Source: Autumnicola sp041679265 (GTDB taxonomy: Bacteria; Bacteroidota; Bacteroidia; Flavobacteriales; Flavobacteriaceae). From it: a stretch of 64,000 bases of DNA. The first letter of the stretch is position 1. Each line of letters starts with the position of its first letter. Both the position numbers and the translations under genes were made by a program. The stretch is taken from the NCBI RefSeq assembly GCF_041679265.1, contig NZ_JBGFSM010000007.1, forward strand, positions 124,001-188,000. The letters are read 5' to 3'. Of the stretch, positions 59,849 through 64,000 are shown in pieces. Below the pieces are notes generated by a model. That model saw only the letters and a list, made by a program, of their open reading frames with translations, searched no databases and was not told the DNA's origin.

Positions 59849-59950
59849 TTAGTTAAAGTAACTTTTTAAGTTGCCGGTGTTGCAGAATAACCAGACTTTT
59901 GCACTCGCATTTTTGGAGTGGTTACCATTAAATGTAAAAATTTTTTTCAT
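59849..59950 (-). CDS. Possible 33-residue small protein of unknown function
   Basis: On the minus strand an ATG at 59950, preceded by an A-rich leader (ACTAAAACTTAAATT) like those before real flavobacterial starts, opens a 33-codon frame: 'MKKIFTFNGNHSKNASAKVW' then 'LFCNTGNLKSYFN'. It ends at a TAA and is followed by an AAAAGC..GCTTTT hairpin-like stretch. The hairpin at 59981-60017 lies upstream of it. No similarity is recognised. It may be chance, since the region also acts as the downstream region of hppD. Confidence 0.3.
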   Translation of the reverse strand: MKKIFTFNGNHSKNASAKVWLFCNTGNLKSYFN

Positions 59951-59980
59951 AATTTAAGTTTTAGTTGGTTAATAAGTCAA

Positions 59981-60017
59981 AAAGCCTCATCATTAATTTG
60001 ATGGGGCTTTCTGTTTT
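59981..60017 (+). terminator. Rho-independent terminator after hppD (probably bidirectional)
   Basis: AAAGCCTCATCA and TGATGGGGCTTT pair (one G-U) around a six-base loop and are followed by a T-rich stretch. It lies 192 bp after the hppD stop, in the 309-bp gap before the DUF3108 gene. That gap also holds the possible 33-aa frame and, near 60066-60085, a CCTCC...GGAGG stem just before the DUF3108 start. Confidence 0.7.
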
Positions 60018-60097
60018 AATACATTTGGAACAGTAATTGTAAAACTTTCGTTAATACATGAAAAATCCTCCCGGGACGGAGGTATTAAAATATCAGT

Positions 60098-60877
60098 ATG
60101 AGAAGAATTATTGCAATTGCCTTTTTAATTTTTATTTTTTCTTCAGAACATTCATTTGCTCAAAAAGCAGCTTATGAGGCGGGAGAATGGTTTAAATTCC
60201 GCATACATTATGGTCCTTTTAATGCCAGTTATGCCACTCTGGAAGTTAACGAGGCCAGGCTCCGGGGGGAGCCGGTGTATCATGTAAAAGGCCGGGGGAA
60301 ATCTACCGGAATGCTTCACTGGTTCTTTAAAGTAGACGACGATTATCAAACTTACATAGACCGCGAGTCCGGTATGCCTTATAAATTCATCAGAAAGATA
60401 GATGAAGGTGGCTACACCAAAGATCTGGAAATAGATTTTGACCAACGCCTTAATAAGGCCTACGTCCATGATAAAAAGCACGGGCAAAAGGAGGTTTACT
60501 CTACAGAAGAAAATGTACACGATATGTTATCGGCATTTTATTATATTCGCAACAAAATTAAAGCAGATCAATTGCAGCCGGGAGATGACATGCATCTCAA
60601 TCTTTTTATTGATGATGAAAACATGAATTTTAAGCTTAGATTTTTAGGTCGTGAAGTCATTAAAACTAAATTCGGGAAAGTTGCCAGTCTTAAATTCCGC
60701 CCTTTTGTAATGGCGGGAAGGGTTTTTAAGGAAAAGGAAAGCCTTACCTTTTGGGTGAGCGATGATGCTAATAAAATACCCCTTAAAATAGAGGCAGATC
60801 TTGCGGTAGGTTCCCTGGATGCCGATCTTGAGGAGTATAAAGGGCTTAAAAATCCCTTTCCTATAATTATGGATTAG
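60098..60877 (+). CDS. DUF3108 domain-containing exported protein
   Basis: A 259-residue protein with the signal peptide 'IIAIAFLIFIFSSEHSFAQ'. The DUF3108 family pattern is clear: 'AGEWFKFRIHYGPFNASYAT', 'GMLHWFFKVDDDYQTYIDRE', 'MLSAFYYIRN' and a C-terminal 'LTFWVSDDANKIPLKIEADL'. The family is periplasmic or outer-membrane associated and related to lipoprotein-carrier-like beta folds, but has no defined role known to me. It is 8 bp upstream of the tryptophan dioxygenase gene and on the same strand, so they are co-transcribed. Confidence 0.88.
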   Translation: MRRIIAIAFLIFIFSSEHSFAQKAAYEAGEWFKFRIHYGPFNASYATLEVNEARLRGEPVYHVKGRGKSTGMLHWFFKVDDDYQTYIDRESGMPYKFIRKIDEGGYTKDLEIDFDQRLNKAYVHDKKHGQKEVYSTEENVHDMLSAFYYIRNKIKADQLQPGDDMHLNLFIDDENMNFKLRFLGREVIKTKFGKVASLKFRPFVMAGRVFKEKESLTFWVSDDANKIPLKIEADLAVGSLDADLEEYKGLKNPFPIIMD

Positions 60878-60885
60878 AATCCGTT

Positions 60886-61845
60886 ATGGAGATAAAGCCC
60901 CACATTGCTGAACGAATCCTCAAGCTAGAGGAAAAATTTAAAAATTCCGGACAGGATTTGGGTTCTTATCTGGACGGCCTGCTTTATGACCGGTATTTAG
61001 CGTATTGGGATTATATTAGCCTGGATACGCTGCTTAGCCTTCAAAAAACCAGCACGCATTTTCCTGATGAAAAAATTTTTATCACTTACCATCAAATCAC
61101 CGAGCTTTATTTTAAGCTTATTATCCACGAGCAGAGGCAAATTATAGAAAATGAAGGCCTTACGGCTTCTTTTTTTGTTGAAAAACTTGTTCGGTTAAAC
61201 CGCTATTTCAGGATACTAATCGATTCTTTTGACGTTATGATTAAAGGAATGGAAAGGGAACAATTTCTGAAATTTCGTATGGCGTTGCTGCCGGCGAGCG
61301 GTTTTCAGTCTGCACAGTTCAGGATGATAGAATTATATGCCACTCCCCTTGAAAATCTTGTTCAGTATGAAGAAAGAAAGAACTTTTCCGAAGAAAACAC
61401 TTTAGAAGCGCTTTTTGAAGAAGTTTACTGGAAGAAGGGAGGGATAGACCTGGAAACAGGAGAAAAAACCTTAACGCTGAAGCAATTTGAAGAAAGATAT
61501 ACGCCCCGTTTTATGAGAATTGCCAAAGAGGTAAAGGGAAAAACCATGTTTCATAAATTTGAAAAACTTCCGCAGGAGGAAAAATCTAATGAAAAGCTCA
61601 GGGAAGCACTGCGGCAGTTTGATGTTAATGTGAATGTAAACTGGTTACTAATGCATATGGGAGCTGCTTTTCGATACCTGAATAAGGATAAGGAAACAAT
61701 TGCAGCCACAGGCGGGACTAACTGGAAAAAGTTTCTCCCGCCAGGATTTCAAAAAATAACGTTCTTCCCATCGCTTTGGAGCGAGGAAGAGTTTAACGAC
61801 TGGGGCAAACAATGGGTAAACCACATGTTTAACAGCGAAAAATAA
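60886..61845 (+). CDS. kynA: Tryptophan 2,3-dioxygenase
   Basis: A 319-residue heme enzyme that opens the indole ring of tryptophan to N-formylkynurenine. The core 'FITYHQITELYFKLIIHEQR' (about residues 66-85), with the distal His-Gln-x-x-Glu-Leu pattern, is typical. 'FRILIDSFDVMIKGM', 'LLPASGFQSAQFRMIELYAT' and the C-terminal 'NVNWLLMHMGAAFRYLNKDK' are also found. With hmgA and hppD nearby, this makes a group for aromatic amino acid breakdown. It is followed after 9 bp by the M23 peptidase gene on the same strand. Confidence 0.93.
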   Translation: MEIKPHIAERILKLEEKFKNSGQDLGSYLDGLLYDRYLAYWDYISLDTLLSLQKTSTHFPDEKIFITYHQITELYFKLIIHEQRQIIENEGLTASFFVEKLVRLNRYFRILIDSFDVMIKGMEREQFLKFRMALLPASGFQSAQFRMIELYATPLENLVQYEERKNFSEENTLEALFEEVYWKKGGIDLETGEKTLTLKQFEERYTPRFMRIAKEVKGKTMFHKFEKLPQEEKSNEKLREALRQFDVNVNVNWLLMHMGAAFRYLNKDKETIAATGGTNWKKFLPPGFQKITFFPSLWSEEEFNDWGKQWVNHMFNSEK

Positions 61846-61854
61846 AAAAGTAAA

Positions 61855-63087
61855 TTGAAAAAGTTAAATTTTCTAATCCTCATCATGTTGGCTTTTATTG
61901 CCTGTAATGATGATAACTCGGTAGAAAACATTCAGGAAGTGGCAGAGGTAAAACCAGCGCCTAAAGTGAAAAAGTACGGATTTGTACTAGATGATTTTAA
62001 AGTTGTAGAAGACACCATAAGGCCGGGGGACAGCTTTGGAAACCTTTTAGGTGAAGAAGGAGTAGGCCTGGCGAAGGTTTACGAAATTTCAGAAAAGGTA
62101 AAAGATACCTTTAATCCGGCACGTATAGTGGCCGGTAAAAAATATATGATTCTTAAAGCAAAAGATTCTGCCTTTACGCCGCAGTATTTTATCTATGAAG
62201 ACAACAAAATAGATTATACGGTTGTGGGAATTGGTGACGAAGTTATAGCTTATAAAAAGAAGCGGCCGGTTTCCATAAAGAAACGTGAAGTTTCAGGAGT
62301 TGTTACCTCTTCCCTTTCTGAAGCTATGCAGGACCAGGGGTTGAGCAATATGCTGGTTTATGAATTATCTAATATCTACCAGTGGAGTATCGATTTTTTC
62401 CGCCTTCAGAAGGGAGACCAGTTTAAGATGGTATATAATGAAAAATATATTGACGATACTATTTTTGCAGGAATAGAAAGCGTGGAAGCTGCAGTTTTTA
62501 AGCATTCAGACAAGCCTTATTATGCATTTGAGTATGAGGTGGATAGCATTACAGGTAAAGCAAGTTATTATGATGAAGAGGCGAAGGCCCTGCAGAGTTT
62601 CTTTTTAAAAGCCCCGCTTGACTATAGCCGGATTTCTTCCCGGTACAGTAAAAGAAGGTATCATCCTGTGCAAAAGCGTTGGAAAGCTCATTTAGGAACA
62701 GACTATGCTGCCGCAACCGGAACGCCTATTGTGAGTACTGCAGACGGGGTGGTAATTGCCTCCAGTTACACTTCAGGAAACGGTAATTATGTTAAAGTAA
62801 GGCATAATAAAAAGTACACCACGCAGTACCTGCACATGTCCAGAAGAAATGTTAGGAACGGGCAGGCGGTAAAGCAGGGTGATGTGATTGGCTTTGTTGG
62901 AAGTACAGGATTGGCCACAGGCCCGCATGTTTGTTACCGGTTTTGGGTGAATGGAAGGCAGGTGGATCCTTACCGCCAGAATTTGCCTACAGCCAAACAT
63001 ATAGAAGATGTCCAAAAAGAGCAATATTATGCTTTTATTGAGCCGCTGCGTAAGGAACTTGATGAAATTCCTTATAAGCACATTTAA
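61855..63087 (+). CDS. M23-family peptidoglycan metallopeptidase (lipoprotein)
   Basis: A 410-residue LytM-domain protein. It starts with TTG at 61857's codon (61855-61857); no ATG precedes it in frame. The N terminus 'KKLNFLILIMLAFIACNDDN' is a lipoprotein signal with lipidated Cys near 17. The middle is a family-typical OapA/LysM-like region (about 55-150). The LytM domain (about 265-375) shows 'KAHLGTDYAAATGTPI' (HxxxD zinc ligands) and 'QYLHMSRRN', but the last motif reads 'GPHVCYRF'. The usual HxH is therefore HxC, with Cys in place of one zinc-binding His. It acts in the periplasm on peptide cross-links if active. Confidence 0.9.
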   Translation: MKKLNFLILIMLAFIACNDDNSVENIQEVAEVKPAPKVKKYGFVLDDFKVVEDTIRPGDSFGNLLGEEGVGLAKVYEISEKVKDTFNPARIVAGKKYMILKAKDSAFTPQYFIYEDNKIDYTVVGIGDEVIAYKKKRPVSIKKREVSGVVTSSLSEAMQDQGLSNMLVYELSNIYQWSIDFFRLQKGDQFKMVYNEKYIDDTIFAGIESVEAAVFKHSDKPYYAFEYEVDSITGKASYYDEEAKALQSFFLKAPLDYSRISSRYSKRRYHPVQKRWKAHLGTDYAAATGTPIVSTADGVVIASSYTSGNGNYVKVRHNKKYTTQYLHMSRRNVRNGQAVKQGDVIGFVGSTGLATGPHVCYRFWVNGRQVDPYRQNLPTAKHIEDVQKEQYYAFIEPLRKELDEIPYKHI

Positions 63088-63170
63088 GATTATTTCCCCC
63101 TTAATGGGCCTAATTAGAAAAAATATGGTACTTTCTTAAGAGAGTGAAATATTAAAATTTAAAAATTCAG

Positions 63171-64000
63171 ATGAAGAATATAAACCCAACAAAAACCGAA
63201 GCCTGGAACAAATTAAAAGAGCATTTTCAGGAAATAGAGCCACTGCACATGAAAAAGCTTTTTGCTGAAGATGAAAATCGATCTTTAGATCTTGCAATTA
63301 AGTGGGAAGATTTTTATCTGGATTACAGCAAAAACAGAATTACCTCAAAAACCAAAAATTTGCTTCTTAAACTTGCTGAAGAATGTAAGCTGAAGGAAGC
63401 AATAGACTCTTACTTTGGGGGAGAACCTATTAATAAAACTGAAGGGCGCCCTGTCCTGCATACGGCACTTAGAGCTGGAAAAGATGCTAAAATAGAAGTG
63501 GATGGCGAGAATGTGATGCCGGAAGTAGAGGAGGTAAAAGCAAAAATAAAATCCTTTACCAATGAAGTAGTAGAGGGAGGCCGAAAAGGCTATACAGGTA
63601 GTTCGTTTACCGATATTGTTAATATAGGAATTGGAGGCTCAGATCTTGGTCCTGTTATGGTAACTGAATCCCTTAAATTTTACCAGAATCATTTAAACGT
63701 TCATTTTGTATCTAATGTAGATGGAGATCACGTGCACGAGGTAATTAAGGACTTAAATCCTGAAACTACTCTATTTATTATAGTTTCTAAATCTTTTTCA
63801 ACACAAGAAACGCTTACTAATTCTACCACTATAAGAAGTTGGTTCTTAAGGTCGGCGCCACAGGAAGCAGTTTCCAAACATTTTGTGGCGGTTTCCAGCA
63901 ATGTGGAAAAGGTGAAGGAATTTGGTATTGATCCTGAAAATATTTTCCCCATGTGGGATTGGGTAGGGGGCCGCTTTTCACTTTGGAGCGCCGTGGGCCT
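63171..64000 (+). CDS. pgi: Glucose-6-phosphate isomerase, N-terminal part (cut by window edge)
   Basis: The frame opens at the ATG at 63171 with 'MKNINPTKTEAWNKLKEHFQ' and stays open to the window end (276 codons seen). Family parts are 'GRPVLHTALRAGKDAKIEVDG'-type sequence (about 85-105), the phosphate-binding 'NIGIGGSDLGPVMVTESLKF', 'FVSNVDGDHVHEVI' and 'SKSFSTQETLTNSTTIRSW', and the signature 'DWVGGRFSLWSAVG' at the right edge. It converts glucose-6-phosphate to fructose-6-phosphate in glycolysis. It is 83 bp after the M23 gene on the same strand. Confidence 0.95.
   Translation, partial: MKNINPTKTEAWNKLKEHFQEIEPLHMKKLFAEDENRSLDLAIKWEDFYLDYSKNRITSKTKNLLLKLAEECKLKEAIDSYFGGEPINKTEGRPVLHTALRAGKDAKIEVDGENVMPEVEEVKAKIKSFTNEVVEGGRKGYTGSSFTDIVNIGIGGSDLGPVMVTESLKFYQNHLNVHFVSNVDGDHVHEVIKDLNPETTLFIIVSKSFSTQETLTNSTTIRSWFLRSAPQEAVSKHFVAVSSNVEKVKEFGIDPENIFPMWDWVGGRFSLWSAVG

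Noticed and set aside
1..64000. CRISPR arrays, insertion sequences, prophage or toxin-antitoxin loci
   Set aside because: No regularly spaced direct repeats, transposase, integrase or paired small toxin/antitoxin frames were found when reading both strands.

Overview
The window reads as chromosomal DNA of a member of the Bacteroidota, most likely a marine-type Flavobacteriaceae (Gramella/Salinimicrobium-like; the genus is a guess). The grounds are A-rich start contexts without Shine-Dalgarno sequences, repeated matches to the Bacteroidota -7 promoter box TANNTTTG, family-typical proteins (a PA0069-type radical SAM protein, a DksA-like protein without its zinc finger, a patatin-BamA fusion, an M23 lipoprotein, a FeoB-associated Cys-rich peptide) and short GC-rich palindromic repeats between genes. 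It is mostly ordinary, densely packed core genome. I see no phage, insertion sequence, CRISPR array or rRNA operon.

Layout. 1-6.3 kb: end of ferrochelatase, a MATE exporter, HemJ, an NtrY-like histidine kinase, an enoyl-CoA hydratase and a secreted protein of unknown role. 6.5-12.7 kb: radical SAM protein, Fpg/Nei glycosylase, DUF72 protein, HD hydrolase, PlsC acyltransferase, a small lipoprotein, a bacilliredoxin and a TerB-DnaJ protein. 13-20.2 kb is a metal-homeostasis block. An outer-membrane protein, an MntR-type DtxR regulator, an NRAMP-UspA fusion and a ZIP transporter form one operon behind a perfect 10-bp inverted repeat. Facing it is feoA-feoB-Cys-rich peptide, with its own near-palindrome at the predicted transcription start. 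20.3-24.6 kb: SCO protein, RseP protease and DsbD (envelope and redox functions). 24.6-32.7 kb: an amidohydrolase, then a GH2-GH31-GH3 glycosidase operon fitting xyloglucan-type side-chain removal, without SusC/SusD in view.

33.0-33.4 kb: two tRNA-Asn genes with a third 3'-end fragment and a repeat between them. 33.5-36.1 kb: a macro-domain protein, nicotinate phosphoribosyltransferase and nicotinamidase, which together form an NAD salvage operon. 37-45.4 kb: glutamate dehydrogenase, RecO, IleRS, a DksA-like protein, an unknown exported protein and LspA. 45.4-50.2 kb (minus strand): RimB-like protease, RimK ligase, an AstE/AspA-type deacylase and 5-formyl-THF cyclo-ligase as overlapping genes, followed by a PAS histidine kinase and a single-domain response regulator. 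50.4-56.9 kb: a Tat-exported gluconate-dehydrogenase-type subunit with a GMC oxidoreductase, UvrC and the patatin-BamA protein. 57-63 kb: an aromatic amino acid catabolism group (homogentisate dioxygenase, HPPD, tryptophan 2,3-dioxygenase) with a decayed four-helix-bundle gene inside it, then an M23 peptidase and the start of pgi.

Most notable: IleRS carries G-I-H-H where the class I HIGH motif should be, the swapped signature I recall being reported for mupirocin hyper-resistant IleRS2 enzymes. Next come the Mn operon with its candidate operator, the RimB-RimK-deacylase operon, the tRNA-Asn fragment with its repeat, and a possible 33-aa gene antisense to the hppD downstream region. I found nothing that I would call a clearly new biological system.
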